Below, in pieces: positions 46,301-59,700 of a stretch of 64,000 nucleotides of DNA. This DNA is from Theristus sp. LFF4_11 (lineage: Eukaryota; Nematoda; Chromadorea; Monhysterida; Xyalidae). Below the pieces are notes generated by a model. That model worked only from the letters and a program-made list of their open reading frames with translations, had not been told where the DNA came from and searched no databases. The stretch's first letter is position 1. Each line of letters opens with the position of its first letter. The stretch spans positions 1 to 64,000 of the forward strand of contig JASANC010003791.1 of assembly GCA_030248135.1 (NCBI GenBank), in the 5' to 3' direction. The position numbers were made by a program, and so were the translations under genes.

Positions 46301-49300
46301 ACAGTTGCTAGAGAACCGGAATGAAAACACCTCGCTTTTCTTTTTCGTCTCTCAGTGGTGGGTGCTTTCGCATCGGCATTGCTGTCATTTTCGTGGACCA
46401 CAAACATAAAGAACAACACTATTATTTGATGGGCATCTAATCGCATGTGACAGTGAGAGAAGTAAATTGTAATTCTAGGACTGTTAAGGAACGCAGATTG
46501 GTTGAACCATGTTTGGCTACATCTATCGATCAGTGCAACTGAAAGAATGCAAGTCAAATGCTGTGCAAGTTGCAACCCATGAAGTCTTATTGTCTTTTTG
46601 AGGGCCACCTGGAAGACCGCTTCGCAGCGCCCTTTTCGTTCTGTTTCACATTTGAAGTCGACACTTCATTCGACTGAGCCGAGACTACTTTTTTCGTCTG
46701 CACTCCGCTTGTCGTCGCCGGCTCGTTGCTGTCTTGCCGCTGGAAATCAGGGTGAAAACGGTACAGTCATTTATAAAAAAACTCTCTGCATCTGTCCACG
46801 TCATGGAAGCGGACATAATCACACAGAATGCTGGCATCACAGAATACGTATGAACGGCAGTATGCAATAACACGCGACCTAAAGTGACGTGACGTGCCAT
46901 GCCGTATGCGCATACGTCAGGTATGAACGGGCGTACACTGTCGCACAGGTATGCTGCGTGTTACCCACACGTCAACTGACAAAACTGCCATTCATTCAAC
47001 CAAAAACTGAAAACCAAAACAGAGCCGAGAATTGAGCAGTAACTCCAGTTCACCTGTGTCTTCTCCATCTCGTCCGCACTCGAGCCACTGTCGTCCATGA
47101 ACTTGCGACTTCCCCGTCTCGAAGGGCAATTCTCCGCGTAATGCCCGATACGACGACACATACGACATTGGCGGTCCAACGGAACGTTCGGCACAACGCA
47201 CATTTGCAGTAGCTCCTCCTGGGTGTGCTTTTCTACTTCAGATGGGGTCCTAGTCTCAAGGCAGTGCACTCAACTCAAGTCATGATGACAGTAATTTTGC
47301 ATTGCAACAAAAAATACGGTTGGAAACACACGACTATAAACGAGCGCATGCGGAACATTACTGTGTTATGAGCCAAAAGCCACTGCCTTCACACTAGAAC
47401 TTTAAGAACTTTAGGTTATTCGCGAACGTCCTCTTGGAAACGGCTCTGAACTGAAATCTAAAACCTTGAAATAGAGCCCCAAACAAAAACCCGTGATTGC
47501 GCAATGTAAAAAAACGCGTGACCGATCACGTGACACAAACGAACGGAACATGCAGAGAAATGAGCGTTTGCACTCACGGCCACGGCACGCGGCGTCGGCT
47601 GCAGTCGATGCGTGTTGTACAGCCGTTGCACCACCCCAGCCATGATGTTCTCTTTGCCGAACACGCGACGTGCGTTGTACAACGAGCGCAGGATATAGTT
47701 GAACACTGAAACATCAAGCAGCAGTCTGGTCTGAAGACCGCTCACATTTGTTCTCATGTGTCTGTTCGTTTCAAAAAGCGTTTTGTCGCGCTTTGGGGGC
47801 AACCGAAGGATGGTGCGGAAGCACACATTTAAGGTGCATTCATGAAGCAGTATTGTTGCTGCGAGGTCACCAAATACTGCTTCATGAATGCCCCTTTAAA
47901 CAAACACCACAACCACGCACTCCGCCTGCTCAAGCCTGCCGCCAGATTGTGACTGAGGTCGAACGGATCCTCGATGGCCATCGATTTCTCGGTCCAGAGT
48001 TTCTCGAATTTCGTCAGCGGCGCGACACGTCTGATCTGAACGACACACTCGTCGTACTGAAATTGCTCCGTGTAATAGCGGAGGAAGCCGATCCACAAAT
48101 CGGCGATCGGTTGCGTGTTCGGATTGCGCGCCATCATGGCTGCCTGTAATTTCGGCGGTTTTTAGTGTTTTTTTCTGTCAGTAGAATGTCGCTGTACCAG
48201 TACCGTTGCACTGGCAGTGGTACCAACTCAGCGGCACAATAAGAAAACCCTCCTCAAGTACGTGTTTTATGTTTCGCTCACCACCATGTGTCGGTTTTCG
48301 AAGAAATATGTGTTCCACCCATCCACCATCACAACGCACTCGGCTGGCGATCGGTTGCCGTACAACTGAAAATCCAAAAAAAATGTTTATAGAATTTGAA
48401 GAATACAAATTGGTATTATATCTCCACCATAATCAGTCTCAACGCTACATGCTACGGTTGTACCTGACCGCCAAAAGAAGTGCATTCCACACCAAGTGTG
48501 TTCCGGATTTTCTCATTTTCACGTATCATTTCTACGACAAGATCGTGCCGGGACCCAGTACAGTATAGCTACCGTAACCGAGCGCAAACCTCTTGCAAGA
48601 TCGGCAGCACCGGCGGCTGCGTCCGCTGTAGAAAGTGTATCAGCATGAGAATATACGCGTACGACGATAAACTGCCGCGGGAGGCGTCGCCGATGTTGCA
48701 CGTTTTTGCCCAAATTTTCGCCATTCGCCCCAAAATTGGGACACGCTCGTCGAGTGCGGCGTACGCCTGCAGCAGCTGAGTGTTGCGCAGCGCCAGCACG
48801 TTGTACAGGCTGATGCTGCAAGAGTGGCCGGGGGCTTTTTGGGTAAACGGGGTAAAAACGGTTTTGATATATTGTTGTTGTACCAAGAACAAGTCCACGG
48901 GCGTTCATGTGTACACACATAATATGCGTCCGTGTGTTTGCGTGCAAACTGTGCAACACAGGACCTACTGGAAGAACATTAGGACTTTCATCTGGCTGGG
49001 TACACAGCCGATCAGTGCCGTGTGTCGTGCACAGCAGAATTTTTCTGTCAATAAGCTATTGCACAAGTTTTTCATCTCAAGTGGTTCAAGAGAGGCACAT
49101 CACTGATAAGGCCACCCCTCTTCTGCATATGATGTTGGCCAGGCCGAAATGAAGAGAACCATTCTACAACTTGGTTGAATTTTTAAACTATCCACTCAAT
49201 CTGTGGAATGGTTTTCGCACATAAAAGGAAACTCCGATTAAAAAAACTGTTAAAACCAGAACAAACCAAACCGAAAACACCAAAAACACGCACTCTCCAT

Positions 49301-52300
49301 TGCCGTCCGAGTGTCTGAGCGAGAATTTCACGATGGGCACTTTCGCGCGCGTCACCGGCCAAACGTCGTAGAACATCGGCGTGTGCTTCGCGAACAGACG
49401 CGCGATCCGCCGAATCAGGCGTTTAGCGTCGACTTCCTGGTGCGGCAAAACAGATTTGTGAACGTTACGACAAGAGTCACACGAGCGTGTTTCCCGGAGG
49501 CGGGCGAAACAAATGCGCACATTGGCTGACGCTGAATATTGATGCGACATCATTCGGGAATGGCGTGGCAATGAACATAACGTTCATTAAGCAGGGCGGT
49601 GATCGACTGGTACCAAAAGTTCGCCGGCTACTATCCCAAAAGCGTACCGCTAGAAAGTTGCAATCTAACCGTTCCAAATCCTCCAATTGGAAGATGAGCG
49701 GGGAAAACGCCACGACCACGAGCCGCCGATCATTATCCGTTCCACTGATTTCATCACCTGTCACTCTTTTTTAAACCGACTCAATAACCTATTCTCTATC
49801 GCATGCAATCAGCTGATTGGTTGATTGCTGCGGAGGCGGAGTCCAGGCCAGCACAGATATGCATATGCGTCACGCGACCGCCAACCAATCAGCTGACTGC
49901 ATATGATATCGAAATCGAGCACACGCACCTCCGGCATTTCATCGGTGTCGAAACGCAGGCACAGATCGATATCGCTGTCGTTGAAGCCGAACTGATTGAC
50001 GGAAGAGCCGAATAAAGCCAGTCTGCAGCCGTACTGCCGACATTCGGCGACGTTCGTCTGCAACAGTTGGCGAATGTCGGCCAACACCGACTCCTGCCAG
50101 TGGACGCGACGGCTGTTGATCGCGAAGTACTCTGCAATAATGAGAATTTTGAAAATCATTTGTTCATTTGGAGACTTTTTCGCAACATGTTGTTTCGATT
50201 GCGAAATAAATGTGTTATAACTATGAAATCAGTCTATCTTATTTCATCAAGAAATCATAATAATCGACTCATTCCTGGTACTGGTGTCTAACGGCTAAAC
50301 TCGTTTAGGCCACGACCGACGGAAAAGGGACACGAGATTCACGGCAGTAAAATTTGAAAATACCCGAGAACCACCCAGTTTTGGGGGCAAAGAAGTTCCG
50401 ACATTTCACTCTGAAAAAACAACATCACGACGAAACACCCAGTGGTTCTCCGTCTACCGTTGACAAAGCAGATACAGTTGTGCAGCCACTGCGCGTGCAT
50501 GGCACTGAGTGTGCGCGGCAATGGCACCAACGGAGGCAACGCCATCTCCGGACAGCGGTCGATCAGATGCTCCGTGGAATTGCAGCACTCGCACAGCACT
50601 TCCGGTGACTGCAAACGTTGTTTTTTTAACATCAAACTTAGAAATCATTGGAAAAACAAAAAAATACTGCCGGCGACTGAATGCGAGGTCTGTTTGTTTG
50701 TTTGTTTTTTTAAAAATGTCAGCGCTTAGAGCCTCCGTCTACCATACGATGTTCTCACAGCTTCATCCCGTTCTTCCAGCGTTTCGCGAAATGACGACAT
50801 AAAAGCAATCATGATTTTCTTCAACGCAATGCTTCTTCACATTACACAGTCACACACACACGCACGTGCCAGTGTGTTTGTTCTGACCTTACTGAAATCA
50901 CGTGCATGGGAAGCAGTGTGTCCAGTGTTCCCACGGTGCTGCCTTCTGCCCCACCTTTCCGTCCTTGAACGTCTCCACCGCCCATTCATAGAGGAACGGA
51001 ATGTTGCGGGCGGCGAACGCAATTGCCGCCTGCTCCAGTTCCCTTCGATGCGTCTCAGCGAGCCGTTCTTGCTCCTCCGAGTGTTCGCCCGCTCGATCAT
51101 CTCGTTGATCTGAGAAAAAAACTGAGTTTTTTTACCTTTAGGTAGACGGAGTACGGTATCCACCGTGGTCGGTCTTGACACGATTCTGCTACTCATATCT
51201 TGATCACGACTGGTAGCTGTCACTGTCACGACTTTTTCTTATTTCTTTCAGTTTTTCTTTGCTCCCTTTCCCACAGTTTCTGACCAACAACCATCAGAAA
51301 ACAAAACAACTTCGAGAAATCAGATCAAGTCAGGACTAATTACGCAATGCAAAGCGGTACATTCGTGCGTGAGTCTTGCTTTCTCCATAACCCATCATTT
51401 ATTTCAACTCGCCGATTGGCTGGCTGTTAGCTATTCAGCAAAATGAATTTGTTTTCAGAAGAAAAAAAGTTTTCAGCACAATTTATACCTTCGTCTTCCG
51501 ACCCACTGCACGACTCACGGCCACTCTTTGAGCGAAATCGACCGGGTGACTTTGTTTGAGCGCTGGTCTGAGAAATAACGCAAAGTTATCAACAATCTCA
51601 AACACGCTTATCAAGTATCGAAATGATTGGGTGTGAAGCATTTTGAAATTTTTAAAGCAAAAAAAAATCACAGCGCGCCAACATCGGAGTATCCATTTCG
51701 AGCAAAAATAATACGCTGCTGGGTGGTGTGACAGACAAACCTTTTCCGCCGTTACGTTCAGCGTCGCTTTTGACGATGCTGCGCTGGACTGCTGTTGCTG
51801 TTGTTCATTAGCCTGAGCAAAAAGCACAAAAACAAATCAAAAGCGAGCATTACAAAGCGCCAATTTCAATAAGAAAAATCAAAACTGCGACGACTATCAA
51901 TGCTCAGCAAAGTGAGTCAACAGTGCTCAACGTTCACCTTCAGTTGAGCGAGCAACGATCGCACGGACGCCGTCGCGGCCGGATTCACATCGGCGGTGGC
52001 AGTGGGCACTGGCGGCGGAGTGACGGTCTCTGATTCTCTGTTTCGTCCATCGTTTTCACAAAAGTCATCAATCAGAATGCCCAACGACCGGAACAACTCG
52101 CGTTTCTGCGAAAAAAATGCAATAAAGTAAAGAGCTGATTGATTGTAACGAGGGTCACAGCACCGATGAGAGGCCACACCCCTCTTCGGCATCCTGAGGT
52201 TGGCCGGGCCGAATTGCAGAGAACCACCAACATACAAATTGGTTGAATTGCAGTTTTTTCTTGGAAACTTGGAAACAAAGTCGATTTGTTAAGAGCGTCA

Positions 52301-55300
52301 AACCAAAAAAACCAGAGACCAACATCGGCTGGAAGTGGCGGCGTTGGGCACGAGTGCATGTAATGCAGCGAGTAACTCGGTTGGTCTGGCACGGTTGTTG
52401 ACGTGGGAAGTCTGGAAAAAGAAAAAATGCAACAGCATAACTGTCAAGCAAGTAAAACGCAACGTGCAAAAATTGTAACTGTCAGCCCATGAATGACGGT
52501 ACAATTGATATGGCACAATCAGGATTTGCAAACTGCGCAAGAGAATGCAAAAAAACTTCACAAGAAAGTTCCTTACCGTTCTGAAGTTGATTGCAGAGCT
52601 GTAGTTGCGTTTGTCAGAGTGACTTGATGTTGATCAACATTTTCGTTCAACGAAAGACGATCGAAAGCGGCAACCATCGTCGCCTTTTGTCTGTTGGTGT
52701 CGTTTTCATTGGTCTCTTGTTGTTCGTCCTCGTTGTTTTCTTGTTTACTCAAGTCCTTCGCTGATGTCTGCGCGCTGCTGGGCTGTAAAACAGCAAAGAA
52801 AGTTCCGCCAATTCAAAAAGGCAGAGTTCATTTCAGTTTCATAGTGGCCAGAATGAAACGGCCTTGGCTTCAGGTCTCTAAAAATTGGCTTGTTTCAATC
52901 TGGCTCAGTCGGGGCGGGGGCCTACTTCGAAAAACGAACCCGATTGAAAGCCCGAGCGGGATTGAGTCTGGTCAATACGAGACGATCCATAAAGCAGAAA
53001 CGACAACAAAAAACGCGGTTAGTTTTTGAAAGTTGGTACTTCCAAAACTATGTGCCCCAGTTGCCATTTGCTAAGCAATGTCGACTGAGAAAAACCAAAC
53101 AAACTGGATAATAAAAAATCTTTCAGTACAAAACCAAAGCGAACCCGAATCAGCTCTCGATATCGCTCAGCGACCTGCAGCTGTCGCTCAGTCAACTCAA
53201 ACAGAGCGCCGTCGGCGGACTGCGGTATGCCGAAGTACTGATAGGCGCAACGGAGACACGACGCGACGAACTCGAACATGCGCTGCGACAGTTGACAGAG
53301 GTTCTTGTTGCGCATGAATGGATCTGCGAACGAGAGAGAAACACAACAGGTGTGTGCGCCAACAACGTTGAACGGGAACGCGTGGTGGGCTGTGTGTGTT
53401 GCTAGCTACGAAAAGCGTAAAGAGCGCCGTCAAATGAGGCACTCACCGAGTTTCTTCATTTTATACCCACTCCCCCCACCGAACGCGTAGTCTAAAGGCC
53501 CGTTCATACTGACGTATGCGTATACGGCACGTCAGGTCTTGTGTTTCAGCATACTGCCGTTCATACAGCCGCACGTATGTACGGCACGTCACGGCACGTC
53601 AGGTCTCGTGTTAATGCATACTGCCGTCCATGGAGACGTGTCCTTGACGTACGTCGACGAACGTCCGCATACGTCAGTATTGAAAACGAACCTTAACGCG
53701 CCTACCGCCCAGCGCGCTTCTCCTCCACCAAAAACCTCCACCACACGTTCATTCATCGTTGGCCGACCTTCAACACCAAATCGTCGTTTCGTCCAGTTCC
53801 TCGTATCACGACTGACGACGCCGGAGCAGCGAATCTGCACGATCGTTTTCGACCACTCGAATTCGACAGCGTAGAAACGCAGCAGGCCGATCCAGAGGAG
53901 ACCCAACGAATAGCTGGCCGATAGTGTGTGCGACTGTTGCTGCAACCAAATGCGAATGGAAAACTTTTTTCCGTTGACGGCCCAGAAAATCTCGGCAATG
54001 CACCAGAGTAAACAGCAATACAAAGTAATAAAAGAAGTTCTCAGTTCTGTTCTGACAACATGAGCTGTTCCGCAGTGACCGCAAAAAAAGCTACAAATTT
54101 CGGCTGCCGAATCAATTAGGTTCTGACACGCTGATTGGTTGCAGTGACGACAAATCAATGCAGCCAATCAACATGCCGACAGTTCAACCAACAGACCAAC
54201 TCATGAATTTTTTTTTATTCCTCGTGAATGAAACGTGACCATTCTGACCTCTGAAGCATCAAACCCACTCACAATCCTGTCCAAATCGTTCTCATACGGC
54301 AGACTGTTGCTGTCGGCGCTTGACTGCTGATTGTCATTGTCTTCGCTGGTCGATCGTTTATGCTCCTAAAAGAGAAACGCCAACTTCTTTCTGTAAAATC
54401 CACCTGGCTAACCTGTATCTCAAGACCACGTGACTGTGCAAAAAGAATCACGTGTAAAATCAACTGAAAAAGAGGAAAATGAAAAGGAAAGCCACTACAA
54501 ACGCGATGCAGCACGGGCAGATACGAGACGCGCTGCAAATAATGCACGACCATGATGTCGAGTGCGTATGGCGGTAGGCCACCGGTCAGATGTTGGTCGT
54601 AGCCGCAGACCTGCGAAAACACAAACAGTAAAAAAAACAGTAAATTTGTTGAGCGGTAGCATCTTTGTTCATTGGATGGATTTGAATTCGCTCGAATACC
54701 ATCACATGTTTTAAGCGTGCGAACATAAAACACGGTATATGCAGTGTTTGGTCTCGACGCGATCTTGCTGTCGATAGCCATTGCGCTCAATATCTTGCTT
54801 TGGCGATGAGAATGAGCAGTTTTTTTGGTGAACTTTTTGTTGTATCACTTTGCACAACAGGAAAGTAAGAAAATACAGAGAAACAAAAAATGCTTACCCG
54901 TGCCAAGAATCGAAACAATTGCATCAGTCGACAAACGTCCGGTCGCAACGACGTGTAAACGCGCAGTAATTCGGCTGCAAAAAAGTGCACAATAAACAAG
55001 CAAAACTGCGAAATTTCAGATAACGCACGCCGATTGGCTGCATCACGACGGTGCAACCAATCAGCGCACTCACATTTGCAAAAACCGCCAATTTCAATTT
55101 CGGAACCTCAACTTTTAAATAATAAAAAATTTCCTACACTGTCGATTGTAGCATTTATACATACTACACAGTCAAAAACAGAACAGCAAACAAACAGGCA
55201 CACTGTCACACACATACACAATCTGTATATGTGCCTGTGCGGTTGTGCTTGCTGCGGCTGCCATTAACGCAAAGAAAAAAGAGACGAATTAAGAGAAGAA

Positions 55301-56694
55301 AAGAACACAGAAAGTGCACGGTGTTCAGCCGAGAACGTTACCAATATCGGACGCAAGGCCATTACGCACGGAGAGGACGCACTCAATGTTGCTGTGCTCC
55401 GGCTCACCCAGCAGCGAGCCAGCTGCCGTGAAACGCACACACGGCCACCGAATGTTGAACTCTTTGCGCACCGACCCCTGCGTGAATGTTGGCGCTGCAA
55501 TTCGGAATGGACAAATCATTGAAAGCGTTCAGAATTTTTTGTTGGCTTTGAAGAAGTGTGCGCACGGCACACATACTGCACGCAACATGCTGATTGGTTG
55601 ATTGCATTGGTTGACTTTTGACCTGCGAGCTCATTGGTTCGCTGATGGAGTACGGCATGTACCGTATACTACTTGGTCTAGACACGATCTCACTTTCAAG
55701 CGTTCCTGCCGATCAGCAAGGGTAGATTATACAAAATCTCTGCTATTCCGACTCTTTTACTCTTTTCCATCACTAAGCTGCTCGCTTAACAAAAGTCACT
55801 AGCTGCACTTTTCTGTGCGCCAAACTTAGGTAGTTTGAAACCCTTGTTTTCCCATTTGCACTTGCGATGACGCTAAAAAACAACAACAAAAAAGCTTCAA
55901 AAACAGCACCGACCATATTTCTGCAACAACTCCGCGGCGCCAATCAATGCAGACGCATGATTGATTCGATCATCATCCAGCGGATACAGCAGCTCCAAAT
56001 TCACGTTGCTCGTGTTCAGTGCAGCACCAGTGCGACATGAGCCGTACACACGAACGGAGCAGTCTGAGAGAGGCAAAGAAAAAATCGTACAAAAGAAGTA
56101 AGTGGTGGCCACCAATGAGTTCGATTTCCAATAATTGAGTGTGAAACGTAGCATTGCAAGCAAAATCAAGACCACGCCACGCCAACCGGGATGCAGTTCG
56201 TCCTGGAACAATCTCGTCATTTTCTCGGCCAGTCGCTGCGTCGCGTCGAGAGCTGTTTTCGGCCGACCATTGTCGCGCGCCACTCTCAGCACCAGCGAAT
56301 CGACGGCGTCCAAATGACGACGCGACGGCGGTGGCACGACGCGAAGTGCTTCCGTGATGATGCAGTCCTGTTTTTAGGAAATGCGATTCCAGTTTAGAGT
56401 GGAGTAACTGGAGATGTTGAGAAGTGGGAGTGGATTAGGCGGTAAGGAGTAATAGTAATGGTTAATTTCTTTGCAATCTGTTCGATTTTACTCTGACGGA
56501 CGGGTCTAAAAATCAAGTGTTTCTGAAGACCGTGCACTCTGTTATATTCACAGTGCGATGTGACGCGTTCATAAACACGTCCAAAAACTGTGAATAACGT
56601 CCAACATTACAAGTGTTGAAAACCGTGAATAACATCCAAAATGACAAGTCCTGTCTCAAAACCGTTGTTACAAACGGGGGATGTACGTGTGTTT

Positions 56695-56729
<35 letters not shown>

Positions 56730-59700
56730 GATGTCTGCGTTTTTATTCAGTTTCAGAATCCGGGGCAACAATATAAAAGTCAAGGCACGATTATTACATA
56801 ATGATAGCAATGAAAATCACCACAAGGGGTTCACTTATATACGTCACACCACCCGTGTGAAGTCGGATGGGCGAATAACGCTGCGAATAGCGCCGCCGAC
56901 CTACAGACATCCGTGAACAGAAGAGCAAAAAGTACGGTAACCAGCACTATAGTCGGTGACGACAAAAGAGAAAAGGTCGAAAAGATTTACTTACAAATGC
57001 GATGCAGCCACGACCGTGGACGCCGAACTTGCCATAGCAGTAGCGACATCCCTTGGCGGGACATCCGGGTGAATGCGAATTGACGAAGCCGCCACAGATC
57101 CAGCAGAGCTGATTTGTGCAGTTGGCTGCGTGCTGCTGCTGACGGTTGTGGCATTGTGGACATCGACAGTGTGCGAGATGGTGGCCGTCACAGATGCCAC
57201 ATTGCGGGCAGATGCGTCTCAGGGTGCGTCTCATGGTGCCGGCCGTGGGGTTCTGCGTATCGGGTTGACTGTACACTTTTGCTTTGAGCACTTTCGTGTG
57301 ACTGGTACCCGGTGCACTATCGTCAGTGCTCGTTTCGGTTGTCTGGGTGATTTTATTGTCGTCGGCAGTTTTGTCAGTGTTGTTTTCGGTTGTGGTTGTC
57401 TGAGTGGTTTTACTGTCGTCGGCAGTTTTGTCAGTGTTGTCTTCGGTTGTGGTTGTCTGGGTCGTTTTACTGTCGTCGGCAGTTTTGTCAGTGTTGTCTT
57501 CGGTTGTGGTTGTCTGGGTGGTTTTACTATCGTCGGCAGTTTTGTCAGTGTTGTCTTCGGTTGTGGTTGTCTGGGTAGTTTTACTGTCGTCGGCAGTTTT
57601 GTCAGTGTTGTCTTCGGTTGTGGTTGTCTGGGTGGTTTTACTGTCGTCGGCAGTTTTGTCAGTGTTGTCTTCGGTTGTGGTTGTCTGGGTAGTTTTACTG
57701 TCGTCGGCAGTTTTGTCAGTGTTGTCTTCGGTTGTGGTTGTCTGGGTCGTTTTACTGTCGTCGGCAGTTTTGTCAGTGTTGTCTTCGGTTGTGGTTGTCT
57801 GGGTGGTTTTATTGTCGTCGGCAGTTTTGTCAGTGTTGTCTTCGGTTGTGGTTGTCTGAGTGGTTTTACTGTCGTCGGCAGTTTTGTCAGTGTTGTCTTC
57901 GGTTGTGGTTGTCTGGGTAGTTTTACTGTCGTCGGCAGTTTTGTCAGTGTTGTCTTCGGTTGTGGTTGTCTGGGTCGTTTTACTGTCGTCGGCAGTTTTG
58001 TCAGTGTTGTCTTCGGTTGTGGTTGTCTGGGTGGTTTTACTGTCGTCGGCAGTTTTGTCAGTGTTGTCTTCGGTTGTGGTTGTCTGGGTAGTTTTACTGT
58101 CGTCGACAGTTTTGTCAGTGTTGTCTTCGGTTGTGGTTGTCTGGGTAGTTTTACTGTCGTCGGCAGTTTTGTCAGTGTTGTCTTCGGTTGTGGTTGTCTG
58201 GGTAGTTTTACTGTCGTCGGCAGTTTTGTCAGTGTTGTCTTCGGTTGTGGTTGTCTGGGTAATTTTACTGTCGTCGGCAGTTTTGTCAGTGTTGTCTTCG
58301 GTTGTGGTTGTCTGGGTGGTTTTGCTGTCGTCGGCAGTTTTGTCAGTGTTGTCTTCGGTTGTAGTTGTCTGGGTTACTGTCGTCGGCAGTTTTGTCAGTG
58401 TTGTCTTCGGTTGTGGTTGTCTGGGTGGTTTTACTGTCGTCGGCAGTTTTGTCAGTGTTGTCTTCGGTTGTGGTTGTCTGGGTAGTTTTACTGTCGTCAG
58501 CAGTTTTGTCAGTGTTGTCTTCGGTTGCGGTTGTCTGGGTAGTTTTACTGTCGTCGGCAGTTTTGTCAGTGTTGTCTTTGGTTGTGGTTGTCTGGGTAGT
58601 TTTACTGTCGTCGGCAGTTTTGTCAGTGTTGTCTTCGGTTGTGGTTGTCTGGGTAGTTTTACTGTCGTCGGCAGTTTTGTCAGTGTTGTCTTCGGTTGTG
58701 GTTGTCTGGGTGGTTTTACTATCGTCGGCAGTTTTGTCAGTGTTGTCTTCGGTTGTGGTTGTCTGGGTAGTTTTACTGTCGTCGGCAGTTTTGTCAGTGT
58801 TGTCTTCGGTTGTGGTTGTCTGGGTGGTTTTACTGTCGTCGGCAGTTTTGTCAGTGTTGTCTTCGGTTGTGGTTGTCTGGGTAGTTTTACTGTCGTCAGC
58901 AGTTTTGTCAGTGTTGTCTTCGGTTGTGGTTGTCTGGGTAGTTTTACTGTCGTCGGCAGTTTTGTCAGTGTTGTCTTCGGTTGTGGTTGTCTGGGTAGTT
59001 TTACTGTCGTCGGCAGTTTTGTCAGTGTTGTCTTTGGTTGTGGTTGTCTGGGTAGTTTTACTGTCGTCGGCAGTTTCGTCAGTGTTGTCTTCGGTTGTGG
59101 TTGTCTGGGTAGTTTTACTGTCGTCGGCAGTTTTGTCAGTGTTGTCTTCGGTTGTGGTAGTCTGGGTAGTTTTACTGTCGTCGGCAGTTTTGTCAGTGTT
59201 GTCTTCGGTTGTGGTTGTCTGGGTGGTTTTACTGTCGTCGGCAGTTTTGTCAGTGTTGTCTTCGGTTGTGGTTGTCTGGGTAGTTTTACTGTCGTCGGCA
59301 GTTTTGTCAGTGTTGTCTTCGGTTGTGGTTGTCTGGGTAGTTTTATTGTCGTCGGCAGTTTTGTCAGTGTTGTTTTGGTCTGTCTGGGTGTCTTTGTCGT
59401 CTTCATCATCGTTGCTCCACTCAGCATCGTCGCATTCGAGGATTTTTGATTCGTCATAGTCCGGCAACGGCGAACCGGTGAAAACTGGTGGACCGGACTG
59501 GCGTAGCGACTTTGAAGTCGAAATGTTGTTAATCACGCGTTCAATTTGCGCACATTGTTGTTTGAGCTCGTGGTATTCTTTCCTTACTCGGATCAGCTTC
59601 GTTGTTATCTTGTCGTTTTTGGTTTGCAGGTCAGTGAAACGATCTTCGATGTCGTCAAGGGTGGAGTTGTTCGTCTGTGTCTGTGTGGCGCAACTGCTGG

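Larger units (their letters stand above)
47578..50131 (-). other. Active nucleotidyltransferase and PAP-associated module
   Basis: LFGSSVNQFGFNDSDIDLCL supplies the GS motif and the first two catalytic Asp (exon 49929-50131). KVPIVKF and then DISLYN give the third Asp, whose codon is split across the 49294/48815 junction. Further matches are TCNIGDASRGSLSSYAYILM, VDGWNTYFF, ADLWIGFLRYYTEQF and IEDPFDLSHNLAAGLSRRMF. The His in SHNLAAG corresponds to the residue that favours UTP in related enzymes. Confidence 0.93.
47054..50608 (-). other. Two CCHC zinc knuckles flanking the catalytic module
   Basis: CECCNSTEHLIDRC (exon 50458-50608) and CRMCRRIGHYAENC (exon 47054-47218) both fit CX2CX4HX4C. 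Vertebrate TUT4/TUT7 have one knuckle before and two after the catalytic module; only one is visible after it here. Confidence 0.85.

Noticed and set aside
57361..59360. Regular direct repeats as a CRISPR-like array
   Set aside because: There are no unique spacers; units abut directly and are coding, in a eukaryotic context.
57073..59459. Long plus-strand frames rich in Val/Leu/Ser or Phe/Gly/Cys
   Set aside because: They are antisense shadows of the 57-bp coding repeat; the minus strand has the knuckles, coiled coil and ATG.
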